A DNA stretch of 64,000 nucleotides from Chryseobacterium viscerum. Lineage in GTDB: Bacteria; Bacteroidota; Bacteroidia; Flavobacteriales; Weeksellaceae. The notes under the pieces are model-generated. The model saw nothing but the letters and a program-made list of their open reading frames with translations. It did no database searches and had not been told where the DNA came from. The position numbers and the translations under genes are program-made. Location of the stretch: NCBI RefSeq assembly GCF_025949665.1, contig NZ_JAPDFT010000001.1, forward strand, positions 186,001 through 250,000, read 5' to 3'. Below are positions 10,388-18,036 of this stretch, one piece after another; the stretch's first letter is position 1; each line of letters begins with the position of its first letter.

Positions 10388-10554
10388 TGTTACAGATCAT
10401 TTTACCCATTGTATTCCTTCTTTTTGGATTTTTTCTGAAGAAAACAAACAATGAAGGTTTCAGAAGCTCCAAGAGATTTGCCAATATGTTTATCATACTG
10501 GGAATTTCTACATTGGTTGCGAAGTTCATTTTAATGTACTTAAAATCAAAGTAG
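10387..10554 (+). CDS. small two-helix membrane protein, 55 residues
   Basis: The ATG overlaps the mvaA stop codon (TAATG), and its own TAG overlaps the next GTG start (TAGTG). Such tight coupling on both sides supports translation of this short frame. The product begins MLQIILPIVFLLFGFF, has a charged middle (KKTNNEGFRSSKR), then a second hydrophobic helix (MFIILGISTLVAKFILMYL) and a basic tail. It resembles the many small uncharacterised inner-membrane proteins of Chryseobacterium. No function can be assigned. Confidence 0.7.
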   Translation: MLQIILPIVFLLFGFFLKKTNNEGFRSSKRFANMFIILGISTLVAKFILMYLKSK

Positions 10555-11624
10555 TGAAAAAGAGTATAGTATTTTTCTTATTGATTTCCGGGTTAAGTTT
10601 TTCGCAGCAGAAGGATTTAAAAATACAGGATTTGCAGCCTAAATCTGAAAACTTTGTGTTTCCTGTAGTTACTTATCCTGCAAATCCTTCCGTGGCCAAT
10701 AAGATCAATACATTTCTTCAGGTAAACGAACTGGAATATATCCCGAATTCTGGTGGGAACCCTTTTAAACTTGCCTCTACAGCAACCAACTCTTATTCCA
10801 ATTATGTTTATTTTTATGATTGGGAGAAGTTGGAAACGCCTAAAAACATTTTAAGTATAGGAGTCAATGGAGAAGCTTCGGGAGCGTACCCGGAAGAGTT
10901 TTCAGATTGGAAGAATTTTGACCTGAGAACAGGAAACTATATCAATGCTGAAGATTTATTTCAAACAAATGCTGCCAAAACGGTTGCAGGTTTAATTCAG
11001 AAAAAAATCAAAAAAAGAGTCAATGACTTTCTTGTAAAATTAAAATCCGAAAAGAACCCGTCAGAAGAAGTTCAGGAGCAGATTGGCTTATATGAAGGAT
11101 GCTTCATGGATTATACTTTGAATGGCATCCGATATTTTTTCGGAAAGGATAAACTCACTTTTGTAGCGGGAAGATGTTCTAATCATGCCATGAGAGCTTT
11201 GGACGATCTGGGAAGTCATGAACTTGAATTTACCTATAAAGAACTTGAAAAATACCTGAGTATTTATGGAAAGAATCTGATATCAGGCTCTGAAAAGTTG
11301 GGGCAGACGGGGCCGGGAAATAAATTATACAAAGGAAAAATTGACGGAAAATATCCTATTACGGTTTTATTTAACGAAATCAATGAGGATGATTCTTTTT
11401 CAGCTACTTATTGGTATGACAAGAACAAAAAACCAATCAACTGGAGAGGAGAATTTGTCCATGACCATTTTTCCATCACAGAAGATGATTATCACAGTGA
11501 GGAACTTAAGGAATGGATACCAAAAGCTTTAATAGAAGCCAATTTGAAAGGAAATAAAATCATTGGTACGTGGCAGGATTATAAAACAAAAAAATATTTA
11601 ACCCTAGAATTAGAAGAGTTATAA
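10554..11624 (+). CDS. secreted protein of unknown function
   Basis: The start is GTG, coupled to the preceding stop (TAGTG). A signal peptide (KKSIVFFLLISGLSFSQ) is followed by about 335 residues. 'LSIGVNGEASGAYPEEFSDWKNFDLRTGNYINAEDLF' recalls DUF3298/PdaC-type periplasmic domains, which have 'G.Y..N.D..TG..+...DLF', but the match is partial. Two Cys (in 'YEGCFMDY' and 'VAGRCSNH') could form a disulphide. The C-terminal part 'YKGKIDGKYPITVLF' looks like a small beta-sandwich. It lies in a four-gene plus-strand run from mvaA to the ClC gene. Confidence 0.7.
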   Translation: MKKSIVFFLLISGLSFSQQKDLKIQDLQPKSENFVFPVVTYPANPSVANKINTFLQVNELEYIPNSGGNPFKLASTATNSYSNYVYFYDWEKLETPKNILSIGVNGEASGAYPEEFSDWKNFDLRTGNYINAEDLFQTNAAKTVAGLIQKKIKKRVNDFLVKLKSEKNPSEEVQEQIGLYEGCFMDYTLNGIRYFFGKDKLTFVAGRCSNHAMRALDDLGSHELEFTYKELEKYLSIYGKNLISGSEKLGQTGPGNKLYKGKIDGKYPITVLFNEINEDDSFSATYWYDKNKKPINWRGEFVHDHFSITEDDYHSEELKEWIPKALIEANLKGNKIIGTWQDYKTKKYLTLELEEL

Positions 11625-11625
11625 A

Positions 11626-12012
11626 ATGAAAACAATTACTTTAGTTTTTGGAGCAGTTTACGGAATGGTTTCTGTAATCCTGGGTGCATTCGGAGCGCAC
11701 GCCTTAAAAAAAATATTAGCTGTGGAAAGACTGGAAAGTTTTGAAACAGGGGTAAGATATCAGATGTATGCAGCTTTTTTTCTGCTGATTATCGGGTATA
11801 TTTTAAAATTTGAAACTTCTGCTGAAAAATGGACTTCCATTTTAATGATTGCAGGAACACTTTTATTCTCAGTAAGCATCTATTTCCTGAGTATGCAGGA
11901 CTATCTGGGAATGAATCTTAAATTCTTAGGTCCTATCACTCCACTTGGAGGTCTGATGATGATCTTAAGCTGGGGAATGCTGATCTTTTATTTTGCTAAA
12001 AACAGAATTTAA
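11626..12012 (+). CDS. DUF423-family small membrane protein
   Basis: A 128-residue protein with four predicted transmembrane helices. The N-terminal 'GAVYGMVSVILGAFGAHALKK' (Gly-Ala-Phe-Gly-Ala-His) and the 'ETGVRYQMYAAFFLL' segment with 'ITPLGGLMMILSW' at the end are the signature of DUF423 (YgdD-like) proteins, which are widespread and functionally uncharacterised. It starts 1 nt after the preceding stop codon and 2 nt before the ClC gene, so it is part of the same transcript. Confidence 0.92.
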   Translation: MKTITLVFGAVYGMVSVILGAFGAHALKKILAVERLESFETGVRYQMYAAFFLLIIGYILKFETSAEKWTSILMIAGTLLFSVSIYFLSMQDYLGMNLKFLGPITPLGGLMMILSWGMLIFYFAKNRI

Positions 12013-12014
12013 GA

Positions 12015-13292
12015 ATGAAAATTAACAGAAGAAGACGGTTAATACGAACATTCAATCTCCTGGATCAACCTATCAGATTCAATCCGTTTGTGTTCAGCCG
12101 TACTTTTTTTATGTGGGCTGTTACAGGTCTCGTGGGTGGTATTATCGCCGGAGGATATTGGATTGTACTGGAACATTTTACAGAATTTTTAGCTGAATTT
12201 CAGGGTTGGCAGGTGATTCCAACCATGGCTATCTGCGGTTTGCTGGCCGGACTGGTGATCCATTTTATCGGAGATCCGGGAGAAATTCATCTGATTGTTA
12301 ATAACATCAGATTCAATAAAGGAAAACTGGAACCCAAGAATAATCCTTCGATGATTCTTTCTTCTCTTTTCTGTGTAGCATCAGGAGGAAGTTTGGGACC
12401 TGAAGCTCCTTTGGTACAGGTTACTGGATCTACGGGAACCTGGCTGGGGAAAATTTTCAGATTGAAAGGGGAAGAGCTGAGGTCTTTGAGTATTGCCGGT
12501 ATGGCATCCGGTTTTACCGCATTATTTGGTGCTCCGCTTGGAGGAAGCCTATTCTCTTTGGAAATTTTGCATCATAAACACGCTGTAGAATATTACAAAG
12601 CCATTATTCCTGCATTGGTAGCAAGCTGTTTCAGTTATCTGATGTTTGCTTTGATTATCCATCTGGGAATTGGAGCAACCTGGGATCTGAAAGCTTATCA
12701 TTATACCGGAGTGTATGATTTTGCTTATGCTACCGCCTTTGGAATTGTAGGCACTTTATTCGGATGGATTTTCATATTTGTAGTCAAATTTTTCAAAAAG
12801 ATTTTTGAGTACAGAAAATTTCCGATTTACATTAAAACATTCGTAGGTGGAATCATTTTAGGAATTATTGCCTATAATTTTCCCATTACAAGATACTTCG
12901 GACATAACGAAATCAACCAGCTGATCGGTGGAAATTTCGGATTGAATTTTTTAATTCTGATTCTTGTTTTTAAAATACTGGCCATCGCAATTACGGTAAC
13001 TTCCGGGTGGAGAGGAGGATTTATCATTCCCTTGTTTTTTGTAGGAACAACATTGGGACTGATTATCCACAATTTATTTCCGGCAGTAGATACTACTTTA
13101 GCGATTGTAAGCTGCATGGCGGCTATTAATGCCTGTGTGACAAGAACTCCGATGAGTACTACGATTATCCTTGGGACACTTACCGGATTTACCTATTTTG
13201 TACCGATATTATTTGCCAGTCTTACAGGATATTTTCTGGCTCCTAAAATTCCGTTTATCGGATCTCAGTCTGAGAAATTAACGGAAGAATAG
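12015..13292 (+). CDS. ClC-family chloride channel or transporter
   Basis: It has about ten to twelve hydrophobic segments over 425 residues. The selectivity-filter region reads GSLGPEAPL at residues 125-133, placing Glu130 in the position usually taken by the gating glutamate of the GxEGP motif, in a Pro-Glu-Ala variant found in one bacterial ClC branch. 'GGFIIPLFFVGTTLG' in the second half corresponds to the GxFxP element. No C-terminal CBS pair is present. ClC proteins move chloride (or act as Cl-/H+ exchangers); fluoride-specific members have a different filter. It ends the mvaA run. Confidence 0.88.
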   Translation: MKINRRRRLIRTFNLLDQPIRFNPFVFSRTFFMWAVTGLVGGIIAGGYWIVLEHFTEFLAEFQGWQVIPTMAICGLLAGLVIHFIGDPGEIHLIVNNIRFNKGKLEPKNNPSMILSSLFCVASGGSLGPEAPLVQVTGSTGTWLGKIFRLKGEELRSLSIAGMASGFTALFGAPLGGSLFSLEILHHKHAVEYYKAIIPALVASCFSYLMFALIIHLGIGATWDLKAYHYTGVYDFAYATAFGIVGTLFGWIFIFVVKFFKKIFEYRKFPIYIKTFVGGIILGIIAYNFPITRYFGHNEINQLIGGNFGLNFLILILVFKILAIAITVTSGWRGGFIIPLFFVGTTLGLIIHNLFPAVDTTLAIVSCMAAINACVTRTPMSTTIILGTLTGFTYFVPILFASLTGYFLAPKIPFIGSQSEKLTEE

Positions 13293-13355
13293 GGGAAAAT
13301 CGAATGATATGTTAAAAATCAAGTCCATCAGACTTTAATTTTTAAGTCAATAAAC

Positions 13356-13385
13356 TTGAACTTCCATGTCTTTTTAGTAAATTTG
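13356..13385 (+). promoter_or_regulatory. Bacteroidota-type promoter of sucC
   Basis: TTG at 13356-13358, a 19-bp spacer, and TAAATTTG at 13378-13385 match the Bacteroidota sigma-ABfr consensus TTG-N17-23-TAnnTTTG. The site lies 39 nt before the sucC start codon. Confidence 0.8.
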
Positions 13386-13423
13386 TCAACCTTTAAATAT
13401 TAAAATAAAATAATAAAAATAAT

Positions 13424-14614
13424 ATGAATCTTCACGAGTATCAATCAAAAGAGATTTTATCAAAGTATGGAGTAGCTATCCAACGTGGTTTCGTTGCAAA
13501 CAACGTAGATGAAGCTGTAGCAGCTGCTGAAAAATTGACTGCGGAAACCGGAGCACAGGCTTGGGTTGTTAAAGCACAGATTCACGCAGGTGGTCGTGGT
13601 AAAGGTGGGGGTGTTAAGTTTTCTCCAAACATGGACAAACTTAAAGAGAACGCTCAGAATATCATCGGAATGCAGTTGGTAACTCCTCAAACTTCTGCTG
13701 AAGGTAAAAAAGTACACTCTGTTTTGGTTGCAGAAGATGTTTATTATCCAGGAGAATCTGAAACTAAAGAATTTTATGTTTCTATTCTTTTAGATAGAGC
13801 TGAAGGGAAAAATACTATCGTATATTCTACTGAAGGTGGTATGGATATTGAGCACGTTGCAGAAGTAACTCCTCATTTGATCCACAACGAATTGATTGAT
13901 CCTGCTATTGGTCTTCAAGGGTTCCAGGCTAGAAAAATTGCTTTCAACCTAGGTCTTGAAGGAAATGCATTCAAAGAATTTGTGAAATTTATTTCATCTC
14001 TTTACAATGCTTACACAGGAATTGATGCTTCTCTTTTCGAAATCAACCCGGTATTAAAAACTTCTGATAACAAGATTATCGCTGTAGATGCTAAAGTAAC
14101 TTTAGATGACAACTCATTGTTCCGTCACAAAGACTTAGCTGAACTTAGAGATACAAGAGAAGAAGATCCAATGGATGTAGAAGCTGGTGAAGCTGGTCTT
14201 AACTTCGTAAAACTAGATGGTAACGTTGCTTGTATGGTAAACGGAGCTGGTCTTGCAATGGCAACTATGGATATCATCAAATTATCAGGTGGTAACCCTG
14301 CTAACTTCCTTGACGTAGGGGGTACAGCTGATGCTCAGAGAGTACAGACTGCTTTTGGAATCATCTTAAGAGATCCAAACGTAAAAGCTATTTTGATTAA
14401 CATCTTCGGAGGTATCGTAAGATGTGACAGAGTTGCTCAGGGAGTTGTAGATGCTTATAAAGCAATGGGTAGCCTTCCGGTTCCATTGATCGTAAGATTA
14501 CAGGGAACTAACGCTGTAGAAGCTAAAAAATTAATTGACGAGTCTGGTCTTCCGGTACACTCTGCAATTACTTTAGAAGAAGCTGCAAACAAAGTAAAAG
14601 AAGTTTTAGCATAA
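13424..14614 (+). CDS. sucC: succinyl-CoA synthetase (ADP-forming), beta subunit
   Basis: The beta subunit of the TCA-cycle enzyme that converts succinyl-CoA to succinate while making ATP or GTP. The N terminus MNLHEYQSKEILSKYGV and 'AQIHAGGRGKGGGVKFS' form the ATP-grasp domain. 'FEINPVLKTSDNKIIAVDAKV' holds metal-binding residues, and the C-terminal CoA-ligase domain shows 'GGNPANFLDVGGTAD' and 'INIFGGIVRCDRVAQG'. Its 396 residues are the usual length. sucD is not adjacent, which is common in Flavobacteriia. Codon use looks strongly adapted, as expected for a highly expressed gene. Confidence 0.97.
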   Translation: MNLHEYQSKEILSKYGVAIQRGFVANNVDEAVAAAEKLTAETGAQAWVVKAQIHAGGRGKGGGVKFSPNMDKLKENAQNIIGMQLVTPQTSAEGKKVHSVLVAEDVYYPGESETKEFYVSILLDRAEGKNTIVYSTEGGMDIEHVAEVTPHLIHNELIDPAIGLQGFQARKIAFNLGLEGNAFKEFVKFISSLYNAYTGIDASLFEINPVLKTSDNKIIAVDAKVTLDDNSLFRHKDLAELRDTREEDPMDVEAGEAGLNFVKLDGNVACMVNGAGLAMATMDIIKLSGGNPANFLDVGGTADAQRVQTAFGIILRDPNVKAILINIFGGIVRCDRVAQGVVDAYKAMGSLPVPLIVRLQGTNAVEAKKLIDESGLPVHSAITLEEAANKVKEVLA

Positions 14615-14638
14615 GCTGAAATTCTCAGATAAATAAAG

Positions 14639-14667
14639 AAACCGTTTCATTTTTGGAACGGTTTTTT
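14639..14667 (+). terminator. intrinsic terminator after sucC
   Basis: Stem AAACCGTTTC / GGAACGGTTT with a 6-nt loop (one T-G wobble) is followed by a T-run. It lies 24 nt past the sucC stop codon. Confidence 0.9.
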
Positions 14668-14770
14668 TGTTTGCAAACCTGAAGACAGAATGTTTTTTTT
14701 AGTTTTTTCTTGGATTAAATTCTCCCACAGATCACACGAATGACACAGATTTTTATAACATCCATATTGT

Positions 14771-14803
14771 AAACCTAACGGGTTTTTAAAACCTGTTAGG
14801 TTT
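14771..14803. repeat. inverted repeat (AAACCTAACGG / CCTGTTAGGTT type)
   Basis: Arms AAACCTAACGGGTTTT and AAAACCTGTTAGGTTT face each other with one mismatch and almost no loop. The sequence is in a 255-nt gap after sucC. It may be a second terminator or a small dispersed repeat; the 'AACCTGTTAGGTTTT' form is one I associate with flavobacterial intergenic regions. Confidence 0.6.
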
Positions 14804-14826
14804 TTTCTCTGTAATCATCTTAAAAA

Positions 14827-14848
14827 AACACCTAGGTTTTAAGGTGTT
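14827..14848 (-). terminator. intrinsic terminator after mscS
   Basis: AACACCT at 14827-14833 pairs with AGGTGTT at 14842-14848, and an A-run at 14822-14827 gives the U-tract on the minus strand. It lies just past the mscS stop codon. Confidence 0.75.
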
Positions 14849-14869
14849 CTTTATTTATATAGGTTTTTG

Positions 14870-15757
14870 TTACTTATCCTGATGGCTTTCCGGTAAATTA
14901 CTCTCGCCGCTGGTAATACTGATGCTCGTAGGGGTCACCAACTGAATTTTATCCACATCAAAACGCTCTTTAATCCCTAAATAAGCCTTACTTCTTACCT
15001 GAGCCAGATTAGCACCTACTTTTATCCAGAACTTCACCTGAAGGTTAAATGCCCCTTGTTTCAGGTCTGTAAAGATCACCTCTATGGTGTCTAATTTATC
15101 CACATTGTCAAGATTCTTAATAACATCCAGAATTCCTTTCTGTGCTTTACTGATATCTTCATCAGCAGGAATTTCAAAATTTAAAATAATCCTGCGCTGT
15201 GGGGAAGCGGTAATATTATAAAACGGAGCATTGAAAACCACCTGATTGGGAATATAAGCCTTCTTCCCATCATCAGTAAGAATTTTGGTGGTTAAAAAAC
15301 CGATTTCCTGTACTGTTCCGGAATGTGCTCCAATGGTAATATAATCTCCTACTTTGTATGCTTTGTCAATGCCAATCAGCATTCCGGAAAAAATACTTGA
15401 TACAAGATCTTTCAAAGCAACTCCGGCAATAACCCCTGCAACTCCCAGACTTCCGATAAATTTCCAAAGAAAACCGCTGAAGCCCATTATTTCAAGGGCA
15501 ATAAAGGTACCCATCAGCATGATCAGAAATCTGAAAATACTGATTAAAGTAACTAATGAACTCTCTTTTTGGCTCTTCGGGAAGAATTTATGGAACAGTT
15601 TTACGGCTGCCTGGCTTAAATATTTACTGGTGATCAGGAAAAATGTAAATACTAAAATTCCGACAATTAGTTTGGGCGTGAGCTCAGCAAATGTCACATA
15701 CCAATTTTCCAATACTTTATAAACAAGATCTACATACCTGAGTCCGGTCTTCTCCAT
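14870..15757 (-). CDS. mscS: small-conductance mechanosensitive channel, MscS family
   Basis: A 295-residue minimal MscS. Transmembrane helices lie at about 30-45, 69-90 and 98-130. The third, pore-lining helix has the Gly/Ala pattern 'SLGVAGVIAGVALKDLVSSIFSG' seen in the MscS pore. The beta domain starts with 'YKVGDYITIGAHSGTVQEIGFLTTKI', the family signature, and the C-terminal alpha/beta part ends in a basic/acidic tail. The channel releases small solutes during osmotic downshock. It is a single gene with its own terminator, convergent with sucC. Confidence 0.94.
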   Translation of the reverse strand: MEKTGLRYVDLVYKVLENWYVTFAELTPKLIVGILVFTFFLITSKYLSQAAVKLFHKFFPKSQKESSLVTLISIFRFLIMLMGTFIALEIMGFSGFLWKFIGSLGVAGVIAGVALKDLVSSIFSGMLIGIDKAYKVGDYITIGAHSGTVQEIGFLTTKILTDDGKKAYIPNQVVFNAPFYNITASPQRRIILNFEIPADEDISKAQKGILDVIKNLDNVDKLDTIEVIFTDLKQGAFNLQVKFWIKVGANLAQVRSKAYLGIKERFDVDKIQLVTPTSISITSGESNLPESHQDK

Positions 15758-15799
15758 GAATAAAATTTTAATTAAAGATATAAATTTTCGTCAAAAAAT

Positions 15800-15829
15800 T
15801 TGCCAGTTCCAAAAAGTCTACTAAATTTG
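15800..15829 (+). promoter_or_regulatory. Bacteroidota-type promoter of the peroxiredoxin gene
   Basis: TTG at 15800-15802, a 19-bp spacer and TAAATTTG at 15822-15829 match the Bacteroidota consensus exactly. It sits 22 nt before the ATG. The arrangement is identical to that upstream of sucC. Confidence 0.85.
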
Positions 15830-15851
15830 TAGACTATAAAAGTAACGCATT

Positions 15852-16487
15852 ATGTCAATTAAACTAGGAGATACAGCGCCCAATTTTCAGGCAGAATCAT
15901 CTGTAGGTGATATTAATTTTTATAACTATCTGGGAGATTCCTGGGGAATCCTGTTTTCACATCCTGCAGATTATACACCGGTATGCACTACAGAACTGGG
16001 ATATACAGCGAAATTGCAGTCTGAATTTGATGCCAGAGGAACCAAAGTCATTGCTTTGAGTATAGATGGAGTAGAAGATCATCAAAACTGGGTGAAAGAT
16101 ATTAATGAAACTCAGAATACCAATGTACGGTTTCCTATTATTGCTGATAAAGACCGAAAAGTTTCAGAGTTGTATGATTTTATTCATCCTAATGCTTCGC
16201 TGACGGCTACAGTGCGTTCTCTTTTGATTATTGATCCTTCCAAAAAGGTAAGACTAGTTATCACTTATCCTGCTTCTACAGGCAGAAATTTCAATGAAAT
16301 TCTGAGAGTGCTGGATTCTTTACAATTGGTGGATAATTACCGCGTAGCTACTCCTGTTAATTGGGAAAATGGAGAAAATGTCATTGTTCCGCCAACAGTT
16401 TCTACAGAAGAAGCACGGAAGATATTCCCAAAAGGAGTGACTGAAATAAAACCCTATTTACGATATACGCCACAACCCAATACATGA
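15852..16487 (+). CDS. peroxiredoxin, 1-Cys (Prx6) type
   Basis: A thiol peroxidase that reduces H2O2 and organic peroxides. The peroxidatic Cys45 is in 'SHPADYTPVCTTELG', the Prx6 signature PVCTTE. At 211 residues with a long C-terminal extension ('NWENGENVIVPPTVSTEEARKIFPKG', 'PYLRYT') it is clearly Prx6-like; no second conserved resolving Cys is present. The active-site Arg is in 'TATVRSLLIIDP'. The gene is monocistronic with a strong promoter and a perfect terminator. Confidence 0.95.
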   Translation: MSIKLGDTAPNFQAESSVGDINFYNYLGDSWGILFSHPADYTPVCTTELGYTAKLQSEFDARGTKVIALSIDGVEDHQNWVKDINETQNTNVRFPIIADKDRKVSELYDFIHPNASLTATVRSLLIIDPSKKVRLVITYPASTGRNFNEILRVLDSLQLVDNYRVATPVNWENGENVIVPPTVSTEEARKIFPKGVTEIKPYLRYTPQPNT

Positions 16488-16530
16488 TTTTATTTGATTT
16501 TTTATAGTTTAGTTTTAATTTGTACGAAAA

Positions 16531-16556
16531 GCGCCCGGAAATTTATTTCCGGGCGC
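16531..16556. terminator. strong bidirectional terminator
   Basis: Stem GCGCCCGGAAA / TTTCCGGGCGC (11 bp, 4-nt loop) with A's on the left and TTTATTTTTTT on the right. It separates convergent genes for peroxiredoxin and an outer-membrane protein. Confidence 0.95.
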
Positions 16557-16582
16557 TTTATTTTTTATAAGTATTTCAGTTA

Positions 16583-17173
16583 TTACTTAACGTCGTTGAT
16601 AATTTGTTTTGCTTTAGAGGTTGGAAGGTAAATCTGGAATCCTAAACCAAAAGTAATTTTGTTAGTATATCCACCGCTTCCGAATCCTGCATTTGCGTCA
16701 TATTTCACTAAACCTTCCAGTCCGATGTTTGGAGTGATGAAATAAGAATAACCAGGTCCGAATCCGAAGTTAAGACCATTAGAAGAAGAACCTCCTTTAG
16801 AAATTGACATACCTCCAACACCTACGTTACCTTCGAAGAACCATCTTCCGTGGTGAAGCAAGTTGTTTACTCCCTGCTCTCCCGGATTAAGGTAATAACG
16901 CCCTAATGCTCCTACGTTATATGTAAAAGTAGTGGGTGCATCTTTAGCTCCTTTGAAGCCTAAATCCACATATCCCCCAACTGCAATATTGTCTTCAATG
17001 AAATATGCTCCTTTTGGTTGAATTGCAAAGTCGTATCCTGCTCCTTCATTTAAACCAAAATTTGCCCCTGCAAGGTTACCCCCTACCATCCAATTACCTT
17101 TCTGAATCTGAGCGTTTGCGGTTGCTGTTAAACCTGCTACAGCTAATATCCCTGTTAAAATAAGTTTTTTCAT
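16583..17173 (-). CDS. outer-membrane beta-barrel protein (OmpW/OMP_b-brl type)
   Basis: A signal peptide (MKKLILTGILAVAGLTATANAQ) precedes about 175 residues with alternating aromatic/Gly strands ('GGYVDLGFKG', 'NVGALGRYYL', 'NFGFGPGYSYFITPNIGLEG', 'KITFGLGFQIYL'), the look of an eight-stranded barrel. It resembles abundant small porin-like OMPs of Flavobacteriia. No ligand can be inferred. It is monocistronic, with the terminator at 16531-16556 downstream. Confidence 0.85.
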   Translation of the reverse strand: MKKLILTGILAVAGLTATANAQIQKGNWMVGGNLAGANFGLNEGAGYDFAIQPKGAYFIEDNIAVGGYVDLGFKGAKDAPTTFTYNVGALGRYYLNPGEQGVNNLLHHGRWFFEGNVGVGGMSISKGGSSSNGLNFGFGPGYSYFITPNIGLEGLVKYDANAGFGSGGYTNKITFGLGFQIYLPTSKAKQIINDVK

Positions 17174-17426
17174 AATTTATTATTTTAATAATTAAATGTT
17201 TATTATTCACGAGTTATAGAAAAAACAATAAATGTGCCATACTCTTAATTTTAGGTAATTTTTCTAAATAAACGTTAATATTATCAGTAAGATATAATCC
17301 TCTTTTTTAACATATTTGTTGAGGATTTCATAATGATAAAGGAAATAAAAGAAGGGTTTTAAAAAGGAAATGATAAAAAAGGGTCATGAGCTCAAGTGCT
17401 TTTTCTTTTGTTCAGTTTCCCAATAA

Positions 17427-17942
17427 TTAAATAAATAAAAGAATTATAGATATGATAAGTCCTGCAATAGTAAACTTAATTCCGCGTTTGAATGCTTTTG
17501 TTTTAGGATTAAACATCCAGAAACTGGAAATCACAAAGAAGAAAAGAGAAACTCCGAAGAATACGCTTAGAGGAGATATGGCATCTTTAGACTGTGATTT
17601 GTGAAGAGAAACCATTTTATCTAATACGAAAGGTAATTCTTTCTTGGTGTACTTTGCTTTTCCGGTTGCGCTGTCGTAAGTTCCCTGCTTAAAATAAAGA
17701 ACACTTCCTTCTGTTTTTTCCACTTCAAGCCCTTTCATCTTCAGTTCTTTTTTCAGTTCTTTCTCTGAAAGATTGGCAGCGATGTTCTTTTCATATTTTT
17801 TTTCGTTTTTCAGAAAATCGGTGTCTCTGTACACCAGAAGAATTCCACTTAACGAATATACGGCCATAATCCCGGCAAGGAAATATCCCAGATAACGGTG
17901 CGTAATTCTCATGAAACTTCTTGTGTCTTTAATCTTATCCAT
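17427..17942 (-). CDS. PepSY-associated transmembrane protein
   Basis: A 171-residue protein with an N-terminal helix 'RYLGYFLAGIMAVYSLSGILLVYRDTD', a soluble middle part rich in Lys, and two C-terminal helices ('SPLSVFFGVSLFFFVISSFW' and 'RGIKFTIAGLIISIILLFI'). 'HRYLGYFLAGIMAVYSLSGI' is typical of PepSY-TM proteins, which often accompany siderophore receptors as inner-membrane reductase-like partners. It is the second gene after a TonB receptor (94 nt), which supports a role in iron-siderophore handling. The gene is shorter than classical PepSY-TM proteins. Confidence 0.75.
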   Translation of the reverse strand: MDKIKDTRSFMRITHRYLGYFLAGIMAVYSLSGILLVYRDTDFLKNEKKYEKNIAANLSEKELKKELKMKGLEVEKTEGSVLYFKQGTYDSATGKAKYTKKELPFVLDKMVSLHKSQSKDAISPLSVFFGVSLFFFVISSFWMFNPKTKAFKRGIKFTIAGLIISIILLFI

Positions 17943-18036
17943 ATCTTATTGTTTTGTTTTTGTTTAAAATTTCAAAAGTGGAAACTGCAAAAATGCAATC
18001 TCCACTTTTAATGAAAGAATTATTATATAAAGAATT

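Noticed and set aside
14700..14760. 'CCACAGATCACACGAATGACACAG' phrase as a possible CRISPR-like or tandem repeat
   Set aside because: Only one irregular copy is present, without spacers; it looks like a flavobacterial intergenic repeat phrase.
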